This document shows, one piece after another, positions 8,802 to 19,188 of a stretch of DNA of 64,000 nt. The translations under genes were made by a program, and so were the position numbers. Origin of the DNA: Bacillus sp. B1-b2 (lineage in GTDB: Bacteria; Bacillota; Bacilli; Bacillales; Cytobacillaceae); assembly GCF_009183415.1 (NCBI RefSeq), contig NZ_WEHU01000015.1:1-64000 (forward strand), given 5' to 3'. Every line of letters starts with the position of its first letter. Position 1 is the stretch's first letter. A model generated the notes under the pieces. That model saw only the letters and a program-made list of their open reading frames with translations, did no database searches and was not told the origin of the DNA.

Positions 8802-11800
8802 AGACACAGCGATAAATACCATATTAGTGATAGGATCAGGACCAATTGTTATCGGTCAGGCAGCAGAGTTTGATTATGCTGGAACACAAGCTTGCATGGC
8901 ATTAAAGGAAGAGGGATACAAAGTTATTCTTGTTAATAATAACCCTGCAACCATTATGACAGATCAAAGCTTTGCAGATGCAATCTATTTTGAACCTTTA
9001 ACAGTAGATGTGTTGGAAAAAATTATTCAAAAAGAGAAACCAGAAGGACTTCTTGCTACATTAGGAGGGCAAACTGGATTAAACCTTGCTTTTCAGCTTA
9101 ATGAACATGGAATTCTTGAAAAGTATAACGTGAAATTGCTAGGAAGTTCTATTGAATCCATTAAAAAAGGGGAAGATAGAGAAAAATTTCGAGCATTAAT
9201 GTATGAGTTAAATGAGCCAGTACCTGAAAGTAAAGTAGTACATTTTGTAGAAGAAGCTATTGAATTTGCAGATGAAATTGGGTTCCCAATTATAGTCCGA
9301 CCTGCATATACATTGGGAGGAACAGGTGGCGGAATTGCAGATGACATGGAAGAATTCACGAAACTTGTATCTGGTGGACTAAAGGAAAGTGCAATTGGAC
9401 AATGCTTAGTGGAAAGAAGTATTGCTGGCTTTAAGGAAGTGGAATATGAAGTAATGCGTGATAGCATGAATACATGCATTACTATTTGTAATATGGAAAA
9501 TATTGATCCAGTAGGAATTCATACAGGTGACAGTATTGTTATTGCTCCATCCCAAACATTAACAGATGTAGAGTATCAAATGCTACGTTCTGCTTCTATT
9601 AAAATCATTTCTGCCTTAGGAATTATAGGTGGATGCAATATCCAATTTGCTTTAGATCCGAATAGTAAAAAATACTATTTAATTGAGGTAAACCCAAGGG
9701 TAAGTCGTTCCTCTGCACTTGCTTCCAAAGCAACTGGTTATCCTATAGCACGAATGGCTGCAAAGCTAGCAGTAGGATATACGTTAAATGAAATCATTAA
9801 CCCAGTTACAGGGGATACATTTGCAAGCTTTGAACCAGCTCTAGATTATGTAGTAGTTAAGTTTCCTAAATGGCCATTTGATAAATTTCCAACTGTTGCA
9901 AGAAAACTTGGAACACAGATGAAGGCTACAGGAGAAGTAATGGGAATTGATAGAAATATAGAAAGAGCCTTGTTAAAAGCTATTCGTTCCTTAGAGATTA
10001 AAGGTGTAGATTTAACTATACCAGGGCTGGAGCATAAATCAGTTAGCGAGCTATATGCGGGTATGTTAGAGCAAACAGACGAAAGATTTTTTATCATTCT
10101 AGAATTGATAAGAAGAGAAGAATCACTCTCAAGCATTCACGAATTAACAAAAATTGATTTGTTTTTCCTTCATATCTTTAAGAGATTAATAGGGATGGAA
10201 AAGGAAATAATCCAAACTTCTATAGAAACAGTATCGAAAGAAAGTATGCAAAAATGGAAAGAAAAAGGATTTAGTGATGCTTTCCTTGCAACTGCATGGA
10301 ACACATCGGAGAGTGCTATTCGTCATAAACGTAAGGAGCTTGAAGTATTGCCTATTTATAAAATGGTGGATACTTGTGCAGCTGAATTTGAAGCAAAAAC
10401 CAATTACTATTATTCCAGTTTTTACGGAAGCAATGAGCAGAAGGTTAGTGAAAAGAGAAAAGTACTTGTTATTGGAAGTGGACCAATTAGAATTGGCCAG
10501 GGAGTAGAGTTTGATTATTGCTCTGTTCATGGTGTTTTTGCTTTAAAGGAAGAAGGCATAGAAACGATCATTATTAACAACAACCCTGAAACAGTTAGTA
10601 CAGACTTTGCAACTGCCGATCGTTTGTACTTTGAACCACTAGTAATTGAAGATATTATGAATGTCATGGAATCGGAAAATATTCAAGATGTTATCGTTCA
10701 ATTAGGTGGTCAAACGGCTATTAATGTGGCTAAAGGATTAGAAGCATTTGGCGTAAATATCTTAGGAACAAAAAGTGAAACAATCGATGTTTTAGAAGAC
10801 AGAGATTTGTTCTATAAGCTATTAGAGGAAGAGGATATTCCACATATTCAAGGGGATATTGTTCAAAATAAACAACAGATTATAGAATCCGTTCAAAAGC
10901 TTGGTTATCCAGTTTTAATTCGTCCTTCCTATGTAATTGGTGGTAAAGGAATGGAGCGTATTAATAATGAGATAGAATTAAACAATTATTTCCTAAGTGA
11001 TATTCCTTATCCTGTCCTTGTTGATCAGTTTATGGAGGCTTCAGAGGCGGAATTGGACTTAGCTGCAGATGGAACCGATATATGTGTGCCAGCTATTATG
11101 GAGCATATTGAGAAAACAGGTGTACATTCAGGTGATAGCTTATCTATCTTACCAGCAAGAAATCTCTCCAATCAAGTGAAGGGAAAAATGCTTGATTATG
11201 CGAAGCGAATTGTGACTAATACAGGTTATAAAGGATTAATGAATATTCAATACATTGTGAATGGAGAAGACGTATATGTTCTAGAGGTAAATCCTCGTGC
11301 AAGTCGGACTGTTCCTATTGTAAGCAAGGTTACTGGTGTTCCTTTAGTACAAATTGCGACAAAAATATTGCTTGGGAAATATTCATTATCAGAAGATGAG
11401 AAAGTTTTCAAAGATAATATTGAGTTTACTTGTATTAAATATCCTGTCTATTCTAATTATGCTTTAAAGGGATTAGATTCTAAAGTAGGTCCTGAAATGC
11501 GTTCAACTGGTGAAGGAATTGCTTTAGCAATGAGTACAGAAGAAGCTTTAAAGAAAGTCTTTCACCCAACTCTTAAAGTGATGAAACAACAGGACATGAA
11601 AATTGTCATAAAAACAATGGAAGATGTCGAAGAACTAAAGGCTGCTGCTAAGGATGTAAATATACTGGTAGAAATAGCTAGTGAAGAAAATATTAAATCG
11701 TTATTATCAGATAAACAAACAGTTGCTTTCTATAATAATACAGATAAAGAAACAGATAAGCTTTATCGAGAAATGGCAACAATAAATAGAATTATTACCT

Positions 11801-11916
11801 TTACCCAAAAAGAAAGTGTTGAAGCGTTTATTCACTCACTAAAAGTAAATGACTTTACTGTCCACTCTATTCAAGATTGGCATAAAACGTTAGCAAAAGG
11901 AGTAAGTGTCGTATGA
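8794..11916 (+). CDS. carB: Carbamoyl phosphate synthase large subunit, arginine-specific
   Basis: Makes carbamoyl phosphate from bicarbonate, ammonia and two ATP. Two homologous ATP-grasp halves are clear: [17 protein letters not shown] at the N terminus and [17 protein letters not shown] in the second half, followed by a reduced C-terminal allosteric domain. About 1040 aa. ATG 8794 (MPKDT) is preferred over ATG 8776, because GGGAGAG at 8778-8784 sits ahead of it. Position between carA and argF marks the arginine rather than the pyrimidine enzyme. Confidence 0.95.
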   Translation: MPKDTAINTILVIGSGPIVIGQAAEFDYAGTQACMALKEEGYKVILVNNNPATIMTDQSFADAIYFEPLTVDVLEKIIQKEKPEGLLATLGGQTGLNLAFQLNEHGILEKYNVKLLGSSIESIKKGEDREKFRALMYELNEPVPESKVVHFVEEAIEFADEIGFPIIVRPAYTLGGTGGGIADDMEEFTKLVSGGLKESAIGQCLVERSIAGFKEVEYEVMRDSMNTCITICNMENIDPVGIHTGDSIVIAPSQTLTDVEYQMLRSASIKIISALGIIGGCNIQFALDPNSKKYYLIEVNPRVSRSSALASKATGYPIARMAAKLAVGYTLNEIINPVTGDTFASFEPALDYVVVKFPKWPFDKFPTVARKLGTQMKATGEVMGIDRNIERALLKAIRSLEIKGVDLTIPGLEHKSVSELYAGMLEQTDERFFIILELIRREESLSSIHELTKIDLFFLHIFKRLIGMEKEIIQTSIETVSKESMQKWKEKGFSDAFLATAWNTSESAIRHKRKELEVLPIYKMVDTCAAEFEAKTNYYYSSFYGSNEQKVSEKRKVLVIGSGPIRIGQGVEFDYCSVHGVFALKEEGIETIIINNNPETVSTDFATADRLYFEPLVIEDIMNVMESENIQDVIVQLGGQTAINVAKGLEAFGVNILGTKSETIDVLEDRDLFYKLLEEEDIPHIQGDIVQNKQQIIESVQKLGYPVLIRPSYVIGGKGMERINNEIELNNYFLSDIPYPVLVDQFMEASEAELDLAADGTDICVPAIMEHIEKTGVHSGDSLSILPARNLSNQVKGKMLDYAKRIVTNTGYKGLMNIQYIVNGEDVYVLEVNPRASRTVPIVSKVTGVPLVQIATKILLGKYSLSEDEKVFKDNIEFTCIKYPVYSNYALKGLDSKVGPEMRSTGEGIALAMSTEEALKKVFHPTLKVMKQQDMKIVIKTMEDVEELKAAAKDVNILVEIASEENIKSLLSDKQTVAFYNNTDKETDKLYREMATINRIITFTQKESVEAFIHSLKVNDFTVHSIQDWHKTLAKGVSVV

Positions 11917-12860
11917 TTGGAACATCAGAGCTTGATTTAAAAGGCAAAGATTTATTATCGTTAAAAAACTACTCAAAAGAAACCATTTTAGAATTATTAA
12001 ATAAAGCGAAGGAATTAAAAGAGTCCCACCTCCAAGGAGAAATCATTGAACCGTTAAAAGGGAAAACACTGGGAATGATATTTGAAAAGTCTTCAACTCG
12101 TACAAGAGTATCCTTTGAAGCAGGTATGTTGCAATTAGGTGGGCATGCACTTTATCTTAATAGTCGTGATCTTCAAATAGGAAGAGGAGAGCCCCTACCT
12201 GATACTGCTAAGGTACTGTCTCAATATGTTGATGCTATTATGATTAGAACTTTCTCTCATAGCACAGTAGAAGAACTGGCAGAGCATGCTTCTATTCCTG
12301 TAATCAATGGATTAACAGACCTTTATCATCCTTGTCAGGCTTTAGCAGATTTATTAACTTTACTAGAAGTGAAAGGCACACTAAAAGGATTGAAGCTAGC
12401 GTACATTGGAGATGGAAATAACGTTGCACACTCTTTACTAATAGCATGTTCAAAAGTAGGTGTAGATATTTCTATCGCTACACCAAAATCTTATGAAGCA
12501 TCAGAAGAAATTGTTGAGCTAGCTAAATCTTTTGCTGAAGCTAATGGAAGTAACGTAACTATTACTCATGATCCAATTGAAGCTGTTCAACAAGCAGATG
12601 CTATCTATTCTGATGTTTGGACTAGTATGGGACAGGAAGCAGAAAACGAGCAAAGACTACAAGACTTCCAAGGGTTCCAAGTAAATGCTGAACTAGTAAA
12701 ATATGCTAAAGAAGACTATGTTTTCCTGCATTGCTTACCAGCTCACCGCGAAGAAGAAGTAACAGCAGAAATCATTGATGGTAAACATTCTTATGTTTTC
12801 CAACAAGCAGGAAATAGACTACATGCTCAAAAAGCATTGTTGGTAGAAATACTGAAATAA
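11913..12860 (+). CDS. argF: Ornithine carbamoyltransferase ArgF
   Basis: Joins carbamoyl phosphate and ornithine to give citrulline. Carbamoyl-phosphate motif STRTR at 61-65, HPCQALAD, and the ornithine loop HCLPAHR near the C terminus. 315 aa. It overlaps the end of carB by 4 bases (ATGA), so carbamoyl phosphate producer and consumer are translationally coupled. Last gene of the operon; argG and argH, needed to finish arginine, are elsewhere. Confidence 0.96.
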   Translation: MIGTSELDLKGKDLLSLKNYSKETILELLNKAKELKESHLQGEIIEPLKGKTLGMIFEKSSTRTRVSFEAGMLQLGGHALYLNSRDLQIGRGEPLPDTAKVLSQYVDAIMIRTFSHSTVEELAEHASIPVINGLTDLYHPCQALADLLTLLEVKGTLKGLKLAYIGDGNNVAHSLLIACSKVGVDISIATPKSYEASEEIVELAKSFAEANGSNVTITHDPIEAVQQADAIYSDVWTSMGQEAENEQRLQDFQGFQVNAELVKYAKEDYVFLHCLPAHREEEVTAEIIDGKHSYVFQQAGNRLHAQKALLVEILK

Positions 12861-12971
12861 TTAATTGTATAACAATAGTAATTGAAGTGGGGTTGTATTA
12901 ATAAAATAATCAACCTCCTTCATTATAAGAATAACTATAATCTTCTGTTAATAGGTTATCTTTCATCTAAG

Positions 12972-13007
12972 CTGTAGGTTTTGTTTATAACAAACCTACA
13001 GTTTTTT
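12972..13007 (+). terminator. Arginine operon terminator
   Basis: CTGTAGGTTT (12972-12981) pairs perfectly with AAACCTACAG (12992-13001), then six T. A weaker imperfect stem lies just upstream at about 12884-12923 without a T-run. Confidence 0.9.
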
Positions 13008-13152
13008 AATGAAAATAGAAACTTAATATCACCATACATTCTTTACTTTATTTACCGTAATGTAAATCGTAAAAAAGGTCATACTAATTAGCAGTTAAGT
13101 AAACCTATTTTACTTAATGGTTTGTTTGTGACTTATGAAGGAGGAGTTTATT

Positions 13153-13332
13153 TTGGGACAAAATAGACAGTTTCGTCCAGGTCAAAAAGCACCAAACAAT
13201 GGTATGTATATAGAAATAGGAGAAACAGGTAGTAACGTAAATAACCCACAGAAGTTAAAGATGAAAGCAGGAGATCATTTTCCTGAAAACTCCAACCATA
13301 ATCGTGTTTGGACATACCAAAGAAAACCATAA
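13153..13332 (+). CDS. yjzC: YjzC family small protein
   Basis: 59-aa cytoplasmic protein of unknown function, conserved across Bacillus. The sequence reads MGQNRQFRPGQKAPN and ends HNRVWTYQRKP, both features of B. subtilis YjzC. I chose TTG 13153 because AAGGAGGAG (13138-13145) lies 7-8 bases upstream; the in-frame ATG at 13135 precedes that site. The neighbours match the B. subtilis order apart from clpB. Confidence 0.88.
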   Translation: MGQNRQFRPGQKAPNNGMYIEIGETGSNVNNPQKLKMKAGDHFPENSNHNRVWTYQRKP

Positions 13333-13385
13333 ATGGACAGGTTTCACTTCTTGGTAATGGGTTAAATTATATAATGTAAAGATTT

Positions 13386-13455
13386 AAAGGAGATGTCTTT
13401 AAGCATCTTATACAACAGAGATTCGTAGTGTATAAGAACTTAGAGACATCTCTTT
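13386..13455. repeat. Long imperfect inverted repeat upstream of clpB
   Basis: Two arms of about 29 bases (13386-13414 and 13427-13455) pair along almost their whole length, with one bulged G, one mismatch and one small internal bulge. The right arm touches the clpB -35 element. No T-run follows, so it is not a standard terminator for yjzC. Confidence 0.7.
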
Positions 13456-13480
13456 ACATATGGGAAAAATATACTATAAT
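13453..13480 (+). promoter_or_regulatory. clpB sigma-A promoter
   Basis: TTTACA at 13453-13458 and TATAAT at 13475-13480 with 16-base spacing. The CtsR operator begins about 10 bases after the -10 element. Confidence 0.7.
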
Positions 13481-13489
13481 AATATCAAA

Positions 13490-13506
13490 GGTCAAAAATG
13501 GTCAAA
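13490..13506 (+). promoter_or_regulatory. CtsR operator of clpB
   Basis: GGTCAAA-AAT-GGTCAAA is an exact tandem heptad matching the CtsR consensus RGTCAAA-NAN-RGTCAAA. It lies between the -10 element and the ribosome binding site, where bound repressor would block transcription. Heat-shock induction is the expected consequence. Confidence 0.93.
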
Positions 13507-13522
13507 GACGGAGGCGAATGGT

Positions 13523-16117
13523 ATGAATGTAGAACAAATGACAGAAAGAGTACAATTAGCCATTACAGAAGCTCAAGCACTAGCTAAAAGTGAAAGTCAT
13601 CAAGAAGTTGATGATATTCATTTGTTTCTTGCTATCCTTCAACAACAAGATAACTTACTTGCTTCAATATGGAACAAACTAGACAAAAGTTCTGAACAAT
13701 TAAAGAAAATTCTTGAAAGTGAGTTGGCAAAGAAGCCTCAAGTTACTTTCAATGGTTCACAAGAAGGTACCATTTATATTACTAGTCAATTACAAGGACT
13801 CTTTACACAAGCAGATAAAGAAAGACAATTATTAGAGGATGATTATTTATCTATTGAGCATGTGATTCTAGCTGCAAGTATAGAAGAGAAAACATCTATA
13901 GGGAAAATCTTCAAACAAGAAGAGATTCGATATTCTGAACTCATGAAAGTAATAAAAGAAGTTAGGGGGTCACAAAAGGTGACATCTAAAAATCCTGAAG
14001 CAACACATGAAGTGTTAAAAAAATATGGTCGAGATTTAGTAGAAGAAGTAAAAACAGGGAACGTAGATCCAGTCATTGGCAGAGATAATGAAATTAGAAA
14101 TGTAATTCGTATTTTATCAAGAAAGACAAAAAATAACCCAGTACTAATTGGGGAGCCAGGTGTAGGAAAAACAGCAATAGTGGAAGGTCTTGCTCAGCGA
14201 ATTGTGAGAAAAGATGTTCCAGAGGGATTAAAGGATAAAACAATCTTTTCTCTAGATATGGGAGCTTTAGTTGCTGGAGCAAAGTTTAGAGGAGAATTTG
14301 AAGAGAGACTTAAAGCGGTTTTACAAGAAGTGAAGAATAGTGATGGAAGAATTATCCTCTTTATTGACGAGTTGCATACGATTGTAGGTGCAGGAAAAAC
14401 AGATGGTGCAATGGATGCTGGCAATATGTTAAAGCCTATGTTAGCAAGAGGAGAGCTTCATTGTATAGGAGCAACAACTCTAGATGAGCATAGACAGTAT
14501 ATTGAAAAAGATCCTGCGTTAGAAAGACGCTTTCAACAGGTGTTAGTATCAGAGCCAACTGTTGAGGATACAATAGCCATTTTAAGAGGATTGAAAGAAA
14601 GATTTGAAGTGCATCATGGAGTAAATATACAAGACCGTTCCATTATAGCGGCGGCAACCTTATCTGACAGATATATTACAGAACGATTTTTACCAGATAA
14701 GGCAATTGATTTAATTGATGAAGCTTGTGCCATGATTCGAACAGAAATTGATTCTATGCCTATTGAAATTGATGAACTAACTAGAAAAATTATGCAACTA
14801 GAAATAGAGGAAGCTGCCTTAAATGGAGAACAGGATGATAATAGCAAAGAAAGACTTTCTATTATTACGAAAGAATTGGCAGAGTTAAGAGAAAAAGCGA
14901 ACAGTTTAAAAGCAAAGTGGCAACTTGAAAAAGAGGCATTAGAAGGAATCAATGAAAGAAAAGAACAATTAGAAAAGAAAAAACGGGAGCTTGAAGAAGC
15001 CGAGAATAATTATGATCTGAACAAAGCAGCTGAACTAAGACATGGTAGTATCCCTAAATTAGAAAAAGAAATTAAAGAGCTAGAAGAGAACGAGAAGCAA
15101 AAGAATGAAGAGAGAATTCTGAGAGAAGAAGTGACAGAAGAGGAAATTGCTAATATTGTAGCAAGATGGACAGGTATTCCTGTAACGAAGCTTGTGGAAA
15201 AAGAACGAGAAAAGCTACTGCGTTTAGAACAAATTTTACATGAACGAGTGGTAGGTCAGTCAGAAGCAGTACAACTTGTTAGTGATGCCGTTCTTCGGGC
15301 ACGAGCTGGAATCAAAGATCCTAATCGACCAATTGGTTCCTTTTTATTTTTAGGTCCAACAGGTGTAGGAAAAACAGAACTAGCAAAAGCATTAGCAGCA
15401 AGTCTGTTTGATAGTGAGGAGCATATTATTCGCATTGATATGTCTGAATACATGGAAAAGCATGCTGTTTCCCGACTAATTGGTGCGCCTCCAGGTTATA
15501 TTGGCTACGAAGAAGGTGGCCAACTAACAGAAGCCGTTAGAAGAAAGCCTTATTCCGTAGTCTTGTTAGATGAAGTGGAAAAGGCACATCCAGAGGTATT
15601 TAATATTCTTCTTCAAGTATTGGATGATGGGAGAATTACAGATTCTAGAGGAAGAACAGTTGATTTTAAAAATACAGTAATCATTATGACATCAAACCTA
15701 GGTTCTCATTTGTTATTAGAAGGCACTGGAGAAGATGAAATTCCAGAAGAGGTAAGAAATGGGGTAATGAATACATTGAAGGGTCATTTTAGACCAGAGT
15801 TCTTGAATAGAATCGATGAAGTTATCCTATTCAAGCCATTAACATTGGAAAATATAACGAATATTGTAGACAAGTTAGTAGAAAATCTTCAATCAAGATT
15901 ATCCAATCAATACATTTCTATAAGCATGACAAGAGCTGCAAAAGAATTTATAGCAAAAGAAGGATTCGATCCTGTGTTTGGAGCAAGACCATTAAGAAGA
16001 TTTCTACAGAAAACAGTAGAGACACTGATGGCTAAAGAAATAATAGCAGGAACGATAAAGGAAAATGATACTGTAGAAATTGATTTTAATGGAAAAGAAA
16101 TTGTTATAAACAAATAG
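13523..16117 (+). CDS. clpB: ATP-dependent disaggregase ClpB
   Basis: Hsp100 chaperone that, with DnaK, pulls proteins out of aggregates. N domain (about 1-145), first AAA+ module with Walker A GEPGVGKT at 210-217, a coiled-coil middle domain (about 400-520) that separates ClpB from ClpC/E, and a second AAA+ module with GPTGVGKT at 611-618. 864 aa. Start at 13523 with GGAGG at 13510-13514; an earlier in-frame ATG at 13460 would lie upstream of the -10 element and the CtsR box. B. subtilis lacks clpB at this locus. Confidence 0.95.
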   Translation: MNVEQMTERVQLAITEAQALAKSESHQEVDDIHLFLAILQQQDNLLASIWNKLDKSSEQLKKILESELAKKPQVTFNGSQEGTIYITSQLQGLFTQADKERQLLEDDYLSIEHVILAASIEEKTSIGKIFKQEEIRYSELMKVIKEVRGSQKVTSKNPEATHEVLKKYGRDLVEEVKTGNVDPVIGRDNEIRNVIRILSRKTKNNPVLIGEPGVGKTAIVEGLAQRIVRKDVPEGLKDKTIFSLDMGALVAGAKFRGEFEERLKAVLQEVKNSDGRIILFIDELHTIVGAGKTDGAMDAGNMLKPMLARGELHCIGATTLDEHRQYIEKDPALERRFQQVLVSEPTVEDTIAILRGLKERFEVHHGVNIQDRSIIAAATLSDRYITERFLPDKAIDLIDEACAMIRTEIDSMPIEIDELTRKIMQLEIEEAALNGEQDDNSKERLSIITKELAELREKANSLKAKWQLEKEALEGINERKEQLEKKKRELEEAENNYDLNKAAELRHGSIPKLEKEIKELEENEKQKNEERILREEVTEEEIANIVARWTGIPVTKLVEKEREKLLRLEQILHERVVGQSEAVQLVSDAVLRARAGIKDPNRPIGSFLFLGPTGVGKTELAKALAASLFDSEEHIIRIDMSEYMEKHAVSRLIGAPPGYIGYEEGGQLTEAVRRKPYSVVLLDEVEKAHPEVFNILLQVLDDGRITDSRGRTVDFKNTVIIMTSNLGSHLLLEGTGEDEIPEEVRNGVMNTLKGHFRPEFLNRIDEVILFKPLTLENITNIVDKLVENLQSRLSNQYISISMTRAAKEFIAKEGFDPVFGARPLRRFLQKTVETLMAKEIIAGTIKENDTVEIDFNGKEIVINK

Positions 16118-16216
16118 ATAGGGATGTTCTATTGTTCACCAGGCATTGGTCTAAAAAAGTGATTTTAACTCTAAGGTAGCAGGATTTAAGCAAAAAAAAG
16201 CGAAGAAATATAAAAA

Positions 16217-16259
16217 GGTGTTTAAATATCTGCAACAATTGTGCATATATTTAAACACC
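16217..16259. terminator. Terminator between clpB and yjzD
   Basis: GGTGTTTAAATAT and ATATTTAAACACC form a perfect 13-bp stem with a 17-base loop. On the minus strand it is followed by CTTTTTATATTT, so it best serves yjzD; it could also slow transcription leaving clpB. Confidence 0.75.
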
Positions 16260-16276
16260 GACTGATATTTTATTGA

Positions 16277-16468
16277 TTAATGAGAACCTTCTTGACGTGT
16301 AGGTTCATCTGGAATAATTGCAGAAATAAGAAATACTAACAATGAAAAGACAACTGTTAGAATTAACCCCATTGTGAAGCTAAATGGTACTCCATTCATT
16401 GAACCAACCACATATACTAGCATTTGAGAAAGTACAAACGTCCAAAAAATTGTCATTATGTAACGCAA
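16277..16468 (-). CDS. yjzD: YjzD family (DUF2929) membrane protein
   Basis: 63-aa protein with two hydrophobic segments (about 3-24 and 30-52) and a short polar tail, as in B. subtilis YjzD. Function unknown. Translation appears to start at TTG, placed 7 bases after GAGGTG; the sequence then reads MRYIMTIFW as in the family. It faces clpB convergently. Confidence 0.82.
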   Translation of the reverse strand: MRYIMTIFWTFVLSQMLVYVVGSMNGVPFSFTMGLILTVVFSLLVFLISAIIPDEPTRQEGSH

Positions 16469-16712
16469 ATGAATTCACCTCTTTTAATAAAGCTACTTTT
16501 TCTATATCCATCTTATCATAATGCTCTTAATTAATAAACGGGTATTATCAGGTTTCACTGCTCCGTAATATTTTATGTTTACTAGCATAATTTGCAACAT
16601 GTAAATATATTCATTCCTGTATTTCTTCCAGAAAGATAGGCAAACTCCCTTACATTTTAATAAAAGAGACATACATTATTAGAAGGAAATTGTTTGAAAA
16701 GGAGTTTTTATA

Positions 16713-17450
16713 ATGGAGAACCGGAACTTTCAGCTAGATACCGAATGGAATATGTTACATTATCCTCCACAACCTAATGGTTTCGGTATCTTGATAATTG
16801 GAGATGAAAGGAACTTTGTGACTGACTCTAGTAGCTATTGGAACCAGAATGAGGGGAAAAAGCTACTAATTGATTCACTTAGAAATGAAGGTTACACGAT
16901 CTTTTACTCGAATCTTTACGGTAAAAACTGGGGAAGCGAAAAAGCATTGCAATTAGCCAAGAGATTATATGAATATATTATAAGAACAGAAATACTCAAT
17001 CAGAAAATTCATATTATAGCGGAAGGAATGGGAGCACTTACAGCCATTCAGTTAATGATGGAAATGCAAGATAATATACGTTCGGTAGTTCTTTTAAATC
17101 CAATTCTCTCCCTTAAGGAACATCTAGAAAGAGAACAGGAGCATAGATTTTTTTTCAAAAAATTAAAGTCTGAGATTAGTATTGCTTTCAACACAAATCA
17201 GAAGGAGCTACTGAGCTTTCTCAAAAGTAGAGAAGAATATCAGTTAGAGGATACAAAAACACCGACTAAAATCATTCATACTTTACAAAATGGAAGATCC
17301 TATTATCAAGCAAATGAATTGAAGCAAGCTTCGGTTAGTTGGGAAGAAAAAAACCTACCAATCTTAGTATCGTATGTATTACCTGAAAAAAGAAGTGCTA
17401 TCTCTAGTCAGATTGAGGCTTTCTTTAAAAAGAATGAAAAACATCTATAA
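16713..17450 (+). CDS. yjaU: YjaU-like alpha/beta hydrolase-fold protein without a nucleophile serine
   Basis: 245-aa cytoplasmic protein in the position of B. subtilis yjaU. The layout resembles an alpha/beta hydrolase: strands around residues 24-30, a nucleophile-elbow-like turn IIAEGMGAL at 101-109 and a further strand near 124. The Ser of the usual GxSxG is replaced by G105, so classical esterase chemistry is unlikely. ATG follows AAAAGGAG. Function unknown. Confidence 0.75.
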   Translation: MENRNFQLDTEWNMLHYPPQPNGFGILIIGDERNFVTDSSSYWNQNEGKKLLIDSLRNEGYTIFYSNLYGKNWGSEKALQLAKRLYEYIIRTEILNQKIHIIAEGMGALTAIQLMMEMQDNIRSVVLLNPILSLKEHLEREQEHRFFFKKLKSEISIAFNTNQKELLSFLKSREEYQLEDTKTPTKIIHTLQNGRSYYQANELKQASVSWEEKNLPILVSYVLPEKRSAISSQIEAFFKKNEKHL

Positions 17451-17466
17451 TAATTCTTCATGCTAC

Positions 17467-17506
17467 ATGCTGTTCTAAAGTGGTTACTGCTAGAGCAGCA
17501 TTTTTG
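17467..17506 (+). terminator. Terminator after yjaU
   Basis: ATGCTGTTCT (17467-17476) pairs with AGAGCAGCAT (17492-17501) with one wobble pair, followed by TTTTTG. Confidence 0.8.
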
Positions 17507-17589
17507 TATTTACCTTACATAAAGAAGGGAAATATTTGTTTATGCGTATGCATAATATACAGTAAAGAATGGTATTAGGAGGCTTTTTC

Positions 17590-18375
17590 ATGCAGAAAGC
17601 AATCATTTGTGGAGTATATCAATTCCTTGGGTTTCAATTATGCTCCTATCTCTTAGAGAGTGGAGTGGAGATAGTTGGATTTACACCTCCAGCTATCTCT
17701 ATAGATCATTTAGAGGAGAAGAAAATGGAGATTGGAAGAAATGCAAACTTTAATGAACGGAAATGGAATGATTTTCATCAAGTTGTACAACTAAATGATA
17801 GTCACCTTTTTATAGATCTTTATTCATTAAATAGTGAGAGAATAATCTATTCTACTGTTAAGAAGTTTTTAGAAGAGAAGGCTGTTCAAAGTGCTTTAGA
17901 GAATGTATCAGTTACTATTCTAGCTAATATTACATCACTAACTAGTAAAGAACCAGCATTTTGGGAACAAGAGAATTTTAAGGATCTTAATTTGAAGGTC
18001 ATATACTTACCCACTTTATATGGACCATGGCAGCCACATGAATTTTCTTTTCAACAGTTACTTAGTAATAAAGAAAAAGAGATACAAGTGAATGATGCTG
18101 AGTATATTTTAGATGCTATTTATATAGAAGATGCTGTTATGGAAATTATAAGACAATCTAAAAAGATAGAAAGTGCATCCCTAGTTTTTAGAAGCAATGT
18201 TTCTAACCATTGGAAAGCATGTACGGAACTATTAGAGTGGAATGTACAGCTACCAAGGAATCATGCTAGCATCATTTCTTTTGAAGAAATGATGGAGGTA
18301 ATAGTAACTAATAAACATAGTCTCCGTGATAACTTAGATAAGCAAAAAAAACACTATGAGTTATTTAGAATATAG
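17590..18375 (+). CDS. yjaV: YjaV-like NAD(P)-binding protein
   Basis: 261-aa protein at the yjaV position. It looks like a short-chain/extended epimerase-type Rossmann protein: an initial beta strand with GVYQFLGFQLCSYLLESG in place of the usual GxxGxxG, and a later YLPTLYGPWQP segment that recalls NAD-dependent epimerases. The catalytic YxxxK is not evident, so enzymatic activity is uncertain. Start at 17590 with AGGAGG at 17576-17581. B. subtilis has med and comZ next; here they are absent. Confidence 0.68.
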   Translation: MQKAIICGVYQFLGFQLCSYLLESGVEIVGFTPPAISIDHLEEKKMEIGRNANFNERKWNDFHQVVQLNDSHLFIDLYSLNSERIIYSTVKKFLEEKAVQSALENVSVTILANITSLTSKEPAFWEQENFKDLNLKVIYLPTLYGPWQPHEFSFQQLLSNKEKEIQVNDAEYILDAIYIEDAVMEIIRQSKKIESASLVFRSNVSNHWKACTELLEWNVQLPRNHASIISFEEMMEVIVTNKHSLRDNLDKQKKHYELFRI

Positions 18376-18385
18376 TGTTTTTCTT
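18348..18385 (+). terminator. Terminator overlapping the end of yjaV
   Basis: AAACACTAT (18348-18356) and ATAGTGTTT (18372-18380) plus T-run. The left arm and part of the right arm are inside the coding sequence. Confidence 0.75.
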
Positions 18386-18490
18386 TCATAAGAAAAAGGG
18401 CATTTAAGCAACTAAATAATGGGAAACTAGAATGCTAAAGAATCTCCATTAAAAGAAGGTGGGAACGTACAATTATCTAGATTACATTCC

Positions 18491-18886
18491 TTAATCTATC
18501 CACTTTTTCAATAATGGAGATAGATCCTTAAGTAAAGGCTTAATTTCATTGGCTGAGGTCATAAATAGTTCTACATTTTTCATTAATAATGCTATATCAA
18601 TTTGATCAATATAGTTCATAATAGCATTTATATTACCATCATCATCGCTATCTATTTCTTCCTCTACTGCTTCATCTCTATTAGTATTTGCTCCAAGGAT
18701 CCAAGCATCTCCTTTTCTTCTTCTAGGTTCATTTGGTTGTATTTTACTATGGCTATCTCTGTTCTCTCTTCTTAATGGAGTGGCACCGAACATGAATTTA
18801 GAAAGATGATCAACTTCTTCTTTTTCCTCTAATTCGTTTTCCTTCTCCTCTAACTCGAACTCATGTATGTTGTGTTTTTCTTCCAT
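18491..18886 (-). CDS. Uncharacterised acidic protein
   Basis: 131 aa, not recognised. The first 25 residues are extremely rich in Glu; the middle (35-65) is basic and probably disordered (LRRENRD, EPRRRKGDAW); the last 45 residues form a hydrophobic helical module ending LLKDLSPLLKKWID. No signal peptide or membrane segment. The start is well supported: GGGAGGT lies 7 bases before the ATG. It is antiparallel to its neighbours and occupies the place where B. subtilis carries med-comZ-yjzB. Confidence 0.75.
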   Translation of the reverse strand: MEEKHNIHEFELEEKENELEEKEEVDHLSKFMFGATPLRRENRDSHSKIQPNEPRRRKGDAWILGANTNRDEAVEEEIDSDDDGNINAIMNYIDQIDIALLMKNVELFMTSANEIKPLLKDLSPLLKKWID

Positions 18887-18994
18887 TTAGATACCTCCCT
18901 TCTCCGATAAGGATCAGTCTATATAAATCTCCTATTATATTATGAAAATAAAAGGACAGATGCTTAGACCAATGTATATACTAAGCAAAATATG

Positions 18995-19024
18995 TTGCCA
19001 AAAGAAGGTGGATTTTGATAAAAT
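18995..19024 (+). promoter_or_regulatory. fabHF promoter
   Basis: TTGCCA at 18995-19000 and TAAAAT at 19019-19024, spacing 18. The FapR operator overlaps the -10, as expected for repression. Confidence 0.6.
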
Positions 19025-19041
19025 TAGTACCAAGTCATAAT
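19023..19041 (+). promoter_or_regulatory. FapR operator upstream of fabH
   Basis: ATTAGTACCAAGTCATAAT agrees with the FapR site (ATTAGTACCTNNTACTAAT type), best in the left half. FapR represses fatty acid synthesis genes until malonyl-CoA rises. The same type of site precedes fabI at 44302. Confidence 0.82.
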
Positions 19042-19188
19042 ATTTGATAATAATATATATGGTAGTATTTATATACTTTATTGTTGTTGCTCTAGAAAGA
19101 TTTAAGGGTAAGCTAATAAAACAAGCATAATAGGTAATGAAAAGGAAGATTTACCGTATAAACGGTGATTATAAGGGAGCTGAACGCT

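Noticed and set aside
9093-9479. 128-codon minus-strand frame inside carB
   Set aside because: A shadow of a strongly conserved coding sequence; Ser/Pro-rich translation and no start signals.
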